A stretch of DNA of 64,000 bases, taken from NCBI RefSeq assembly GCF_001644645.1, contig NZ_CP011390.1:5597501-5661500 (forward strand), given 5' to 3'. This document shows, one piece after another, positions 45,838 to 54,656 of this stretch. Source of the DNA: Flavisolibacter tropicus. GTDB lineage: Bacteria > Bacteroidota > Bacteroidia > Chitinophagales > Chitinophagaceae. A program made the position numbers and the translations under genes. The first letter of the stretch is position 1; every line of letters starts with the position of its first letter. Below the pieces are notes generated by a model, which was given only the letters and a program-made list of their open reading frames with translations, had not been told where the DNA came from and did no database searches.

Positions 45838-46419
45838 TTAAGGAGAGTTGTTTAATTTAATCAACTGCACTTTACATTTTGATAGTTTGTCAAATAATGT
45901 TCTATTACGTTTATGAGGCTGCCATTCATAAAGCAGCAGGTCTGCAGGCCTCCACAAGGCAACCCAGGCAAGAATAATAAATAACTCTCGCAGGGTTAAC
46001 ATCAATGCATTTTCAGGGAGAAGGCTTTTTAACATTTTAGTCAGTAAAAACATAACGATCAAAAAAGCAAAGCCAATGGCCAAACTTCTTAACCCGCGTC
46101 GTACAATTGCCTTTATTTGATGAATTTCTTTTTCGCGTTTGCTTCCAAAATGATCTTGAATAATGGACCAAATCTCATTCTCATGCAGAGTGCTTTCTTC
46201 CTCGGTTAGTATCGTTATTTGCAAACCTGAACGGGATTTCCATTTTTCTGCTTCGTCAATAAGAAATTCTTCTATGTCTGGATGCAGCAACCGCTTGCAG
46301 GATAATGGAGTTGCAGATTGATAAAAAAGATCCTGCACTTTTTGTACTCTCAGTATTATATCATTGGCTTTTTCTTCCAGAAAATGATTTTGTTTAACCA
46401 AAGATCGGAAATGGAACAA
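45838..46419 (-). CDS. Membrane protein of unknown function
   Basis: 193 residues. A long cytoplasmic N-terminal part (about 1-105) is helical and charged (DIILRVQKVQDLFYQSATPL, ITILTEEESTLHENEIWSII). Two membrane helices follow (LAIGFAFLIVMFLLTKML and LRELFIILAWVALWRPADLL), then a basic C-terminus. No family was recognised, though the composition is that of a real protein. It precedes a run of minus-strand redox genes. Confidence 0.7.
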   Translation of the reverse strand: MFHFRSLVKQNHFLEEKANDIILRVQKVQDLFYQSATPLSCKRLLHPDIEEFLIDEAEKWKSRSGLQITILTEEESTLHENEIWSIIQDHFGSKREKEIHQIKAIVRRGLRSLAIGFAFLIVMFLLTKMLKSLLPENALMLTLRELFIILAWVALWRPADLLLYEWQPHKRNRTLFDKLSKCKVQLIKLNNSP

Positions 46420-46460
46420 TTCTACCTATGTTGCAGCAATATTTCTGTTCTTTTATATGA

Positions 46461-47069
46461 CTAATTGATTGAAGTATTTTGATTGATCTTGAGAGCTTCA
46501 CTTTGATATACTATTTGTTTCGCATTGTCTGATGCGCAAATAAAACCTGCTCCCAACATAATTACATCTTTTATCACCAATCTTCCTGCGGCCGATAAAT
46601 AGGGAAATCCATATTGCGGAGTAGTGAAATCTCCACCTAAATTAGAAACAAACGCCTCGGGAGTAGTAATTAAAAATGACAGCGTTACCAATGACATCCC
46701 AACTGTCAAAACTCCTCCTAACAGGCCAACTTTTGCGTTCCAGATTCCTGACAGAGTCAATACGCCAATGATCACTATCACTATACCCAACCCATATGAA
46801 AATGAATAAGTTCCGTTTTTCTTGTGCCAATCAATATTTTTTTGAACTGTTTTCCCTTCAGGATTTTTATATTGTTTGTATTCAGGCGCCTTTTGGTTAT
46901 AAAAGAAATTCATCAATGGACTGTTGGCAACAAATGGAACAATGCCATCAGCTTCATATTGAAAAGCCTTGAGCCCTCCAATCCAAACCATTACTATTAG
47001 AATAGCTATACGTGTCAGGTTAATAAAATGAGATTGACTGTTTGCTAGTAATCCTATGAGTTTTTTCAT
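46461..47069 (-). CDS. DUF417 (YkgB/RclC-like) membrane protein
   Basis: 202 residues with four membrane helices. The N-terminal signature is highly typical: RIAILIVMVWIGGLKAFQYE, ADGIVPFVANSPLMNFFYN. Known: E. coli RclC (YkgB) belongs here and is part of the reactive-chlorine resistance operon; the molecular role is not settled. Following genes in the same direction (DODA-like dioxygenase, SDR, oxidoreductase, Crp/Fnr regulator) fit a redox or detoxification theme. Confidence 0.88.
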   Translation of the reverse strand: MKKLIGLLANSQSHFINLTRIAILIVMVWIGGLKAFQYEADGIVPFVANSPLMNFFYNQKAPEYKQYKNPEGKTVQKNIDWHKKNGTYSFSYGLGIVIVIIGVLTLSGIWNAKVGLLGGVLTVGMSLVTLSFLITTPEAFVSNLGGDFTTPQYGFPYLSAAGRLVIKDVIMLGAGFICASDNAKQIVYQSEALKINQNTSIN

Positions 47070-47134
47070 TTTAAGTTGAATTTTACATTCTGATTAAATA
47101 GGGCCAATATTTCCACGTCTTAGAGAAATACTTA

Positions 47135-47968
47135 TTATCCAAACTTTACTGAGGTCATGGTAAGCGAGCCACCAACTGCCTTATCGTTAAAGAAGGAAAT
47201 ATCATCTTTGCTTCCCTTTAATGAAAGTGTGTAAAGCAGTGGCCAGTAGTGCTCGGGGGTTGGAATTGATAACAAAGCTTCTTTTCCTAAGGATTGATAG
47301 TTGATCAAATGATCATGCTTTCCATTAGTAATCAGTTCTTTAAATTTTTCATTCATCTTCAAAGCCCAGTCATAGCCATATTCCCTCTCGTTTAATTTGT
47401 CCCAAGCTACCATTCTTAAGTTGTGCACCATGTTGCCGCTGCCAATAATCAACACACCTTTCTTCCTTAAATCGTATAACTCTTTTGCCAGGTCATAATG
47501 GTATTGCGGACCTTTCGTATAGTCAATGCTCAATTGTAATACAGGAATTTTGGCATCAGGATACATATGTCTTATTACGGTCCATGCGCCATGATCCAAT
47601 CCCCAATCATGATCCAGTTCAACCTGTGTTGATGTAATAATCGATTTTGTTTCAGCGGCTAATTGGGAATCACCGGGAGCAGGGTATTGCACGTCAAATA
47701 ATTCTTGTGGGAATCCGCCGAAATCATGAATTGTCTTAGGGAAATCCATTGCGGTAATCCTTGTTCCTTTACTTAACCAATGTGCTGATATGATCAGAAC
47801 CGCTTTCGGTACTTCAATTTCTTTTGCCAATGCTTTCCAGCGTTGGCTGAATTCATTGTCTTCAATTCCATTCATTGGCGAACCATGGCCTATAAAAAGA
47901 ACAGGCATCAGTTGTGCCTGCTCTTTTAGTTCACCAGTGAATCGGTTGAATGCTGATAAATTTGTCAT
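47135..47968 (-). CDS. ygiD: 4,5-DOPA-extradiol-dioxygenase-like protein (YgiD family)
   Basis: 277 residues. Metal ligands of the LigB-like fold are visible: His in FIGHGSPMN, His in IISAHWLSKG and His in LDHGAWTVIRHMYP. Other markers are DFGGFPQELFDVQYPAPG and GSGNMVHNLR. Known: class III extradiol dioxygenases of this type (E. coli YgiD) cut catechols such as DOPA. The physiological substrate is uncertain. Upstream of DUF417 in a minus-strand run, about 65 bases apart. Confidence 0.93.
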   Translation of the reverse strand: MTNLSAFNRFTGELKEQAQLMPVLFIGHGSPMNGIEDNEFSQRWKALAKEIEVPKAVLIISAHWLSKGTRITAMDFPKTIHDFGGFPQELFDVQYPAPGDSQLAAETKSIITSTQVELDHDWGLDHGAWTVIRHMYPDAKIPVLQLSIDYTKGPQYHYDLAKELYDLRKKGVLIIGSGNMVHNLRMVAWDKLNEREYGYDWALKMNEKFKELITNGKHDHLINYQSLGKEALLSIPTPEHYWPLLYTLSLKGSKDDISFFNDKAVGGSLTMTSVKFG

Positions 47969-48056
47969 GTTGTTATTCCTTAGTTTAGTTTATGCTTTTC
48001 TTTTTGGTGTGTAGATTTAATACTAATGTTTTCTGACTGTTTAATAATAGCACTGA

Positions 48057-48806
48057 TTATTGTGCTAAATAACCACCATCTGCCGGGTAATAACTACCGG
48101 TAACAAAAGATGATTTAGAAGAGGCTAGCCATAAAATCAATTCGGCAATTTCTTCTGATTCACCCAATCGGCCTATAGGATGTAAACCTACCAGTGCATT
48201 TAGTGCTGTCTTGTCAAGGGAACTCACAACCAAAGGCGTTTTTATATAACCAGGACCTACTGAGTTAATGCGGATCTTTTTGTCAGCATATTCCAGAGCG
48301 GCAGCTTTTGTTAGCCCCACTACACCATGTTTGGCAGCAACATAGGCAGGTGAGAATTTTGTTCCTGTACTTCCAAGTATCGAAGCAATGTTGATAATAC
48401 TACCACCTTTTTCAAGCATTGCGGGAATTTGATAACGTAATCCGTAGAATACGCCTGATAAATTAATATTAATCACTTGTTGCCATCCATCAATTGGATA
48501 CTCCCCTGTGGCTGCTAATGGGCCACCAATGCCCGCATTGTTTACTGCAATATCCAATGCGCCGTATTTTTCAAGGGTTTTCTTAACCAAGGCCTCGTTT
48601 TCTTCCGGCTTTGAAGAGTCAGCTTTAATATAAAATGCTTCTCCGCCCTCTTTTTTGATTTCATCTACTGCACTATTTCCATGTGCCTCATTGATATCAG
48701 ATACAACTACTTTAGCGCCTTCTTTTGCAAATAATTCAGCAGTTGCTTTACCAATTCCGGAGCCTGCTCCGGTAATTATGGCTACTTTGTTTTCTAATAG
48801 TTTCAT
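48057..48806 (-). CDS. Short-chain dehydrogenase/reductase
   Basis: 249 residues, classical SDR. Cofactor motif TGAGSGIGK (12-20), NNAGIGG, the catalytic Ser in INIASILGS and the YxxxK in SPAYVAAKHG. The Asp after the second strand (VVSDINEAHG) favours NAD over NADP. The C-terminal GSYYPADGGYLAQ is typical. Substrate cannot be told. Same direction as the dioxygenase gene, 88 bases upstream of it. Confidence 0.94.
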   Translation of the reverse strand: MKLLENKVAIITGAGSGIGKATAELFAKEGAKVVVSDINEAHGNSAVDEIKKEGGEAFYIKADSSKPEENEALVKKTLEKYGALDIAVNNAGIGGPLAATGEYPIDGWQQVININLSGVFYGLRYQIPAMLEKGGSIINIASILGSTGTKFSPAYVAAKHGVVGLTKAAALEYADKKIRINSVGPGYIKTPLVVSSLDKTALNALVGLHPIGRLGESEEIAELILWLASSKSSFVTGSYYPADGGYLAQ

Positions 48807-48928
48807 ATTCTTTTGTTTAAGGTGAAATAATTTTTATAGTACTTATTATACAAACCCTCTGTTGACTTTAATCCAAACACATTACTTCGATTGTTTGAAT
48901 GTTTTGAGCCATTCTTTTGTGAATACGA

Positions 48929-49591
48929 TTAGTTGTGTAAGATTTTCCAGCCCGCCAGCCAGTTGTAATTAGATTTCATGCCCAGTTGAATCAATAAGAG
49001 CTGCATATGTTCCAGCGTTCTACTTACAGAAAGATCGCCTGCAACGATGGGATTAAAGCCTGCTAAACTTACTAGCGCTTTTACTGATTCCAAAGCGTCA
49101 CCATCATTACCCGCTATAAAGGCATCCACTTGCTTCCCATCAATGACAGGAGTGGAAAAGTCAGCTGCGAAAGTGGTATTGAAAGCCTTTATAACTTTTG
49201 AATTAGGAAGTAGTTTTTGTAACTCTTCCGCTGCGCTGGTACCAGGAGCCGTTACTAATCCATTGTATGTTTCATTTAGTGGATTAGCAATGGAAATCAC
49301 GATTTTTTGATTGGCCACTTCTTTGATGTTTTCAGCAATTTCTTTTTCAGCTTCAAATGGAACGGCAAGAATGATAATGTCAGCTTCCCAGCTTGCTTCT
49401 GTTGGACAAGGTGCTGCCTCCACATCGGCTGCCATATTGTTGCTTTTGATCTCTTTAACCAGATTATTCAATTTGCCCTGGTCGCCGGATTTTAGCAGCA
49501 AACGATAGTTGCCTTTTAAAAGTGATTTGGAAATGGCAGAGCCCATATTGCCGGTAGCTCCAATAATTGCTATGGTTTGTTTTGTTTGCAT
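48929..49591 (-). CDS. NADPH-dependent F420-reductase-type oxidoreductase
   Basis: 220 residues from the ATG at 49591, which places the Rossmann motif IIGATGNMGSAI at residue 9; the frame extends 21 codons upstream without a match. Other markers: ADIIILAVPFEAEKEIAENI, VISIANPLNE, KAFNTTFAADFSTP and FIAGNDGDALESVKAL. Known: resembles the NADP oxidoreductase/F420-dependent family, but in Bacteroidota it probably uses another flavin or acts as a ferric/quinone reductase. A TAGCTTTG element (a match to TAnnTTTG) lies 15 bases before the start. Confidence 0.85.
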   Translation of the reverse strand: MQTKQTIAIIGATGNMGSAISKSLLKGNYRLLLKSGDQGKLNNLVKEIKSNNMAADVEAAPCPTEASWEADIIILAVPFEAEKEIAENIKEVANQKIVISIANPLNETYNGLVTAPGTSAAEELQKLLPNSKVIKAFNTTFAADFSTPVIDGKQVDAFIAGNDGDALESVKALVSLAGFNPIVAGDLSVSRTLEHMQLLLIQLGMKSNYNWLAGWKILHN

Positions 49592-49701
49592 GAAAATTAA
49601 GTTGATATGCAAAGCTACCATAACACCAAGCCCCGCTCCATTGCATTTGAGCAAGAAAATGCATTGATATTTGTCAATGAAAAATATTGACCAAAGTGGG
49701 C

Positions 49702-50283
49702 TTACTTACGTGACGTGATCCTCTTTCTAACCCGGCTTAAAGTTTCCGGACTTAAACCCATGTAAGAAGCAATCATATGTTGTGGCACCCGTTGAACAAT
49801 ATGCGGGTAAAGTGAAATGAAGCTTTCATATCTTTCTTCAAGTGTAAGGCTAATAATGGAGGTTAACCTTTTTTGCAAGGCGATATATGCTCCTGTAATC
49901 TGCAAGCGAATCCAGCTTTCATATTTGGGCAGTGTTTTTAATAATTCTTCATGTGCGCTTTTGCTGATCAGAACCAGCTCACAATCTTCAATGGCATCTA
50001 TTGTGTAGGTGGCCGGTTCCATGGTTAAGAAACTATACAGATCAGCGATGAGCCATCCCTCCAATGCAAATTGAATGATATGTTCTATACCTTTTTCATC
50101 AATGGAGTAGGATCTTAATACGCCTTTCTCTACAAAGGCAACAAATTTGCAAACATCGCCTTCCTGTAGTAGGTATTGTTTTTTGCGCAGCTTTTTGGGG
50201 GTGAGATGATTTTTAATAACGACAATATCTTCCTCGCTAAAATCTACGGTGTTTTTTAGTGTTTGAAAAAATGCATTGTACAT
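49702..50283 (-). CDS. Crp/Fnr-family transcription regulator
   Basis: 193 residues from the ATG at 50283. The cyclic-nucleotide-binding beta roll shows KKLRKKQYLLQEGDVCKFVA and the GWLIADLYSFLTMEPATYTI segment. The C-terminal winged helix reads RVPQHMIASYMGLSPETLSR. No cluster-binding cysteines, so it is a Crp-like rather than an Fnr-like sensor, and the cAMP-contact residues are not conserved, as is usual in this Bacteroidota subgroup. It probably controls the redox genes next to it. Confidence 0.92.
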   Translation of the reverse strand: MYNAFFQTLKNTVDFSEEDIVVIKNHLTPKKLRKKQYLLQEGDVCKFVAFVEKGVLRSYSIDEKGIEHIIQFALEGWLIADLYSFLTMEPATYTIDAIEDCELVLISKSAHEELLKTLPKYESWIRLQITGAYIALQKRLTSIISLTLEERYESFISLYPHIVQRVPQHMIASYMGLSPETLSRVRKRITSRK

Positions 50284-50620
50284 CGGATTCAAATTATGAA
50301 TTCTATAAAAAGGTGAACAGTAATGTTCATTTTTCTTTTTTGTAAAAACATAGCACATTGCGGCTGAATCATATCAAGGTTACAGCATTGCCGGTACTGA
50401 TCAGCGATTGGTTTTGATAATACTGAAGGACTTATAGTTCTAATATGGCCAATGCATACTAAAGCATTTTTGGAAAAAGACCGGCTTTCCCATTGTAGCT
50501 AAAACTACAAACCTGGCATCTTTGATATTGGCGTGAGTGTCGTCATTCAGCATTTTTGAAACCAATATTATAGCTTGCTTGTACTATGCATTTGAACTGT
50601 ATTTGGCCCCAAACACTTAC

Positions 50621-51859
50621 TTACTGGTTCAGGTAATCTAAAATAATCTGTACCTGTACTTTCACACCGTTTTGCAAAGCCTTCTCGTCCAGATTGAATG
50701 CCGGATTATGGTTTGCAACGCCATTGCCTACACCCAGCGTGAGAAAAACTTCTGGTGCTATTTGTTTATAATAAGAAAAGTCTTCACTGGCCGTCATCAT
50801 GGGCGCGTCAAATACATTACTTTTCCCAACTGCTGAAACCGCGCTATTCTTTGCCATTTTATTTAAGGCTGGATCATTTTGAACAGCAGGATAGTTGTTC
50901 TTGTAATCCAAGTTGTAAGTTGCACCATATCCCTTTGTAATATTATCAATCAAAGATTTAATCCTGGTTTCTACTAACTTTCTGGTAGCATCTGAGGTTG
51001 TGCGGATAGTGGCGCCTAATTCAGCCTTATCCGCAATCACATTGGGCGCATTTCCAGCCTGGAACTTACCAATGGTAACAACCGCCATTTCACCGGGCGG
51101 TACATTTCTTGAAACAATCGTTTGCAATGCATTGACAATTTCAGCAGCTATTACAATAGGATCAATACCAAGGTGAGGCATTGAACCATGTGAACCTTTT
51201 CCGATAACTGTCAAACTGAATTCGTCAGACATTGTTGAAGCGGCACCATCTGGCAAGATACCAATATGACCTGCCGGGAAATTAGGTAAAACGTGCATTC
51301 CGAAAAAAGCATTGACATCTTTTAGCGCGCCGGATTTGATGATATCTTTAGCTCCCCCGGGTGCTTGCTCTTCTGCATGTTGAAAAATAAAGTAAACCGT
51401 TCCTTTGATTTGGTCTTTCATTTTTGATAATGTAGCTGCAGTAGCCAGTAACATGGCGGTATGCGCATCGTGACCACAGGCATGGCTTATGTTTTCGTTT
51501 TTGGAAGCAAATGCCAAACCCGTTTCCTCTTGTACAGGTAAGGCGTCCATATCGGCTCTGAAGGCAACTGTCTTTCCTGGTTTTGCTCCCTTTAGAATAC
51601 CAACTACACTTGTTTTAGCAGGTTTTAGAATTTTAATATTATTGAATCCTTTTAAAATGCTTTCAACATATTCACTTGTGCTCTCTTCTTTAAATGAAAC
51701 TTCCGCATTTTCATGAATATGTCGCCGCCATTTAATCAGGTCATCGGTTGGAATGTTTTTGACCCATGCCGGTCCAGTAGCATTCGTAACTTGATTTCCT
51801 TGTGCGTGCAGGAGAAAAAACGTTGTCGTCAGAAGAAGTGTACTAAGTATCCTGGTCAT
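50621..51859 (-). CDS. Secreted M20D-family metallohydrolase (amidohydrolase)
   Basis: 412 residues. Signal peptide ILSTLLLTTTFFLLHAQ. The peptidase domain shows IKWRRHIHENAEVSF, ACGHDAHTAMLLA, the Glu pair in FIFQHAEEQAPGGAKD and FGMHVLPNFPAGH, and the last metal ligand in GNGVANHNPAF. A lid domain (about 200-310) interrupts it. Known: the M20D family splits N-acyl amino acids, hippurate and indole-acetyl amino acids with two metal ions. The export signal means it acts in the periplasm. It stands alone. Confidence 0.93.
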   Translation of the reverse strand: MTRILSTLLLTTTFFLLHAQGNQVTNATGPAWVKNIPTDDLIKWRRHIHENAEVSFKEESTSEYVESILKGFNNIKILKPAKTSVVGILKGAKPGKTVAFRADMDALPVQEETGLAFASKNENISHACGHDAHTAMLLATAATLSKMKDQIKGTVYFIFQHAEEQAPGGAKDIIKSGALKDVNAFFGMHVLPNFPAGHIGILPDGAASTMSDEFSLTVIGKGSHGSMPHLGIDPIVIAAEIVNALQTIVSRNVPPGEMAVVTIGKFQAGNAPNVIADKAELGATIRTTSDATRKLVETRIKSLIDNITKGYGATYNLDYKNNYPAVQNDPALNKMAKNSAVSAVGKSNVFDAPMMTASEDFSYYKQIAPEVFLTLGVGNGVANHNPAFNLDEKALQNGVKVQVQIILDYLNQ

Positions 51860-52540
51860 AAATCATAATTTGGTGTCGAAAAAATCTTGACTGATTGAGC
51901 GTTGATTTGCCAAATAATTAGCTTCTCTTTCTTTGGAATTTGGGGTGGTTTCGTGCAGATGCCAGCATTGTTACCTTTTCTTATTTCTAAAGGGAACAAC
52001 CTTGTTGTAGCGTATAGGACAGCTGCCATTTAAATTACAAATCTGCGGCCAGAAAGTAACGTTGTGTTAGTTATTAGTGAAAGATTCAGGCTCAGCAAAC
52101 ACCAACAGTGGTTTGCGCCCTCTTGTAACTATTGCTTTGAACTCCTCGCTGAATAAGAGGTAGTACGTTTTGCATTGAAAACTAACCTAATCTACACAGT
52201 TTATTTCTCCTTCGCGTCGGTTTACTTACCATTATGTAATAAGTTGTTGGCGCATCTATTGCATATAAAACAAAATGTACATTACCGGCAGAAAAGTACA
52301 GTAGCATGAAATAAATGAAGAGTAAAAAATCACTGAACATTTAATTCAGTGTAATGACGAAAACAGTAAAGTTTTATTTATAACTGCTTTTACAGCAAAT
52401 GGTGTTCAGCATTTAAATGCCACCACCTCATCAAGCCAAAGATTATATATCCGGATTTTGAAGACGATGGCTATAATCCTATCAAATATGGCATAGTTGA
52501 TACCTATTCATCTAAGTTCGATTACTTAATACCTCGCATT
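51860..52540. other. 681-base gap with a dispersed repeat
   Basis: No gene recognised. At 52110-52158 is the second copy of the short repeat with CTTGTAACTATTGCT (first copy 29693-29741). Confidence 0.4.
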
Positions 52541-53134
52541 ATGAAAAAGGAAAAAACAGTTGCTAAAGTCTTTGAAGTATCAATAGGCTTTGTAACACTA
52601 TTGGCTTGCACAGGTTGTAGTAACAATAGGACCGATAATACCTCTGCTACCACAGATAGCAACCGAATGAATAAACCAGCCTCAACAGCGGGCGTAAACG
52701 ATGAAACAGTTGTAAAAAATCTTGCAAAGTTTGACACGTTAGACTATATTGTTTTCTCGCGTCGCGATTGGGACAGGTTTCATGAAAGCCATAGCCCAAA
52801 CATTAAAGTTTATTTTCCCGATGGTCATATGACAAAGGGTTTTGATGTGCATATCAAAGACATGGACGCTATGTTTGTGTATGCACCAGATACCCGAATT
52901 ACAGCACACCCTATTAAAATAGGCAGTGGAAATATTACGGCTGTTACAGGCGTTATGGAAGGCACTTTTACTAAGCCAATGCCGATGGGTAATGGAAAAT
53001 TTATTCAACCAGCGGGTAAGGCCTTTAAAATTCCAATGTCATCTTTTGGAGTTTGGCAGAATGGTGTGATGGTGGAAGAGTATTTATACTGGGACAACAA
53101 GACATACATGCAACAAATGGGCATTGGCCAATAA
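52541..53134 (+). CDS. Lipoprotein with SnoaL-like domain
   Basis: 197 residues. A lipobox (LLACTGC) follows the signal sequence and a Ser/Thr/Asn-rich linker. The globular part (about 60-197) matches SnoaL-like ester cyclase proteins: FSRRDWDRFHESHSPNIKVY, MTKGFDVHIKDMDAMF, and GTFTKPMPMGNGKFIQPAGK, then a GVWQNGVMVEEYLYWDN end. Known: SnoaL folds bind hydrophobic small molecules; many are catalytic in polyketide cyclisation, many have unknown roles. Attached to a membrane by lipid. Confidence 0.85.
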   Translation: MKKEKTVAKVFEVSIGFVTLLACTGCSNNRTDNTSATTDSNRMNKPASTAGVNDETVVKNLAKFDTLDYIVFSRRDWDRFHESHSPNIKVYFPDGHMTKGFDVHIKDMDAMFVYAPDTRITAHPIKIGSGNITAVTGVMEGTFTKPMPMGNGKFIQPAGKAFKIPMSSFGVWQNGVMVEEYLYWDNKTYMQQMGIGQ

Positions 53135-53378
53135 TTGGATATTTGCTCTTTTGCATATTTGCCAGGAGAATGCAAACAGAGATGCCAATAGAGCCCGGTT
53201 TTCAGCGAATGGCAAGAAACATGACTTCAATAAAAGATTTACTAGCTACGCTTGCTCTGATTAAAGATGTTAAATCGCTGAAATCATATATAGGTCTTCT
53301 ACCGGTAACATTTAAGCTCCCGTCATAGATGAGAGATATCCAAATGCTTTAAAGACGTTAACCTTAAAACAATATATC

Positions 53379-53729
53379 ATGATGCTTAATTGGACCGAAT
53401 ACCAGAAACAAATAGCTGCAAACAATGCACAGATCGGAAGGATCAATCATGAAATTTTAAAAGGGTACCGGGGATTGAGCGAAGCCGGAAACGCTACAAA
53501 CCTATTGGGGGCAAAAGTGCGTGAACTGATTGCCCTGGCTGTGGCCGTAACCCGGCAATGTGATGGTTGTATTATCACTCATACGGATGCTGCTATAAAG
53601 CAAGGCGCTACAAGTGAAGAGATTGTAGAAGCATTAAGTGTTGCCGTGGCTGTAAACGCCGGAGCAGCTCTAATATTTTCATCCCGGGTAATGGATGCCT
53701 TCAATGCAAAGGCAACAGATAATAAGTAA
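53379..53729 (+). CDS. Carboxymuconolactone-decarboxylase/AhpD-like protein
   Basis: 116 residues, helical. The active-site pattern CDGCIITHTD (Cys61, Cys64, His68) in the middle is the CxxCxxxH of AhpD-like peroxidase partners. The following helix shows TSEEIVEALSVAVAVNAG. Known: such proteins are thiol-dependent peroxide reductases, or decarboxylases if the cysteines are lost; here both are present. Two adjacent ATGs start the gene. It fits the redox setting of this segment. Confidence 0.93.
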   Translation: MMLNWTEYQKQIAANNAQIGRINHEILKGYRGLSEAGNATNLLGAKVRELIALAVAVTRQCDGCIITHTDAAIKQGATSEEIVEALSVAVAVNAGAALIFSSRVMDAFNAKATDNK

Positions 53730-53809
53730 GCACTGTGGGAGCAAGTTCTTGTGACCTTGTTTATTACAAATTTTGCTTTATCATTCAATTGATGTTTAAA
53801 AGTATAGAT

Positions 53810-54115
53810 ATGAAACCCTACACTACACTTTCTGAAACCATGAATGCTCTTCGCCAGCAGGGATATACAGAAGATTTTAACCTGCTACAAAACTGTCTGG
53901 AGTGTCGTAACGGACAGTTCAAAGTATTTGCAGAAGATTTCAAGGTAGACAATTACTTCCGGTTTGAAGGCGAAAGCAATCCTGATGACTCAGCCATACT
54001 CTATGCCATTTCATCTGACCGTTACGGGTTAAAAGGTGTACTGGTAAATGCTTATGGTATTTATAGCGAACCGTTGACAGATGAAATGCTGGAGAAGCTG
54101 GATGTAAGAAAGTAA
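53810..54115 (+). CDS. Small PRPP-synthetase-like protein (Bacteroidota family)
   Basis: 101 residues from the ATG at 53810. The pattern MKPYTTLSETMNALRQQGY, FKVFAEDFKVDNYFRFEGES, then DSAILYAISSDRYGLKGVLV and a YSEPLTDEMLEKL end is the one that is usually named phosphoribosylpyrophosphate synthetase in Bacteroidota, although it is far too short for that enzyme. The real function is unknown. A decayed copy of it lies at 45446-45723. Confidence 0.85.
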   Translation: MKPYTTLSETMNALRQQGYTEDFNLLQNCLECRNGQFKVFAEDFKVDNYFRFEGESNPDDSAILYAISSDRYGLKGVLVNAYGIYSEPLTDEMLEKLDVRK

Positions 54116-54254
54116 ACTGCCGGTGTGTGGCCTTTTCAATAGTTTCAATAAAGCTTGTCACTTACACAATTAAAATAACATTTCTAAAAGACTTCATGAA
54201 CATTTTTAACTGTGAAGTACTGTAGTGCATAAGAAAAGAGCTATAGATTGAATC

Positions 54255-54490
54255 CTTATAAAAATAATTACGCCGGAATAATAGTATTCCGGCATAATGT
54301 TTTGTGCCCATGACTGGATTATTAAAACTGATCCAGATATTCCCACGAGGGACTTATCCAAAGGCTCTTGCCGCTATTGCGGCTTTACCTATTTATTTTA
54401 TTCGTATTGTTCCTAAAAAAGCCCTCCGATTTTATCGGAAGGCCTTTGTGCCCAGGACTAGCCTCAGTTCGAACTTTTGGCTGGAAGACT
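54255..54490 (-). repeat. tRNA-Leu-3'-end repeat block C
   Basis: About 236 bases, the best-preserved copy besides D. It holds hairpin ATTACGCCGGAAT...ATTCCGGCATAAT (54267-54298), GTGCCCATGACTGGATTA, which equals the tRNA 3' end save a few bases, CCCACGAGGGACTTATCC, GCCGCTATTGCGGC, terminator GCCCTCCGATTTTATCGGAAGGC, and a second tRNA-3'-end-like GTGCCCAGGACTAGCCTCAG ending in TTCGAAC. It aligns with block B almost end to end. Confidence 0.65.
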
Positions 54491-54656
54491 TGAAAGCGAT
54501 TGCTGAGTATCAATGATTTCAAAAGAGCTTATTATCAAATAAGTAAGTCTACAAATAGCTAAAGCTCCATTATTGTCCGAATCTGACATGTAGCTGTCTG
54601 CAATCTGTTTTTTAAGCTTACCAACTTTGTGATACAATAATTTATAAAGCCATAAT

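Noticed and set aside
53053..53328. 91-codon frame after the SnoaL-like gene
   Set aside because: Overlaps the end of that gene and shows no domain; part of it reads like ordinary protein but no support was found.
54304..54516. 70-codon frame in repeat block C
   Set aside because: It is a translation of the tRNA-end and terminator repeat; the same peptide-like pattern appears in block B.
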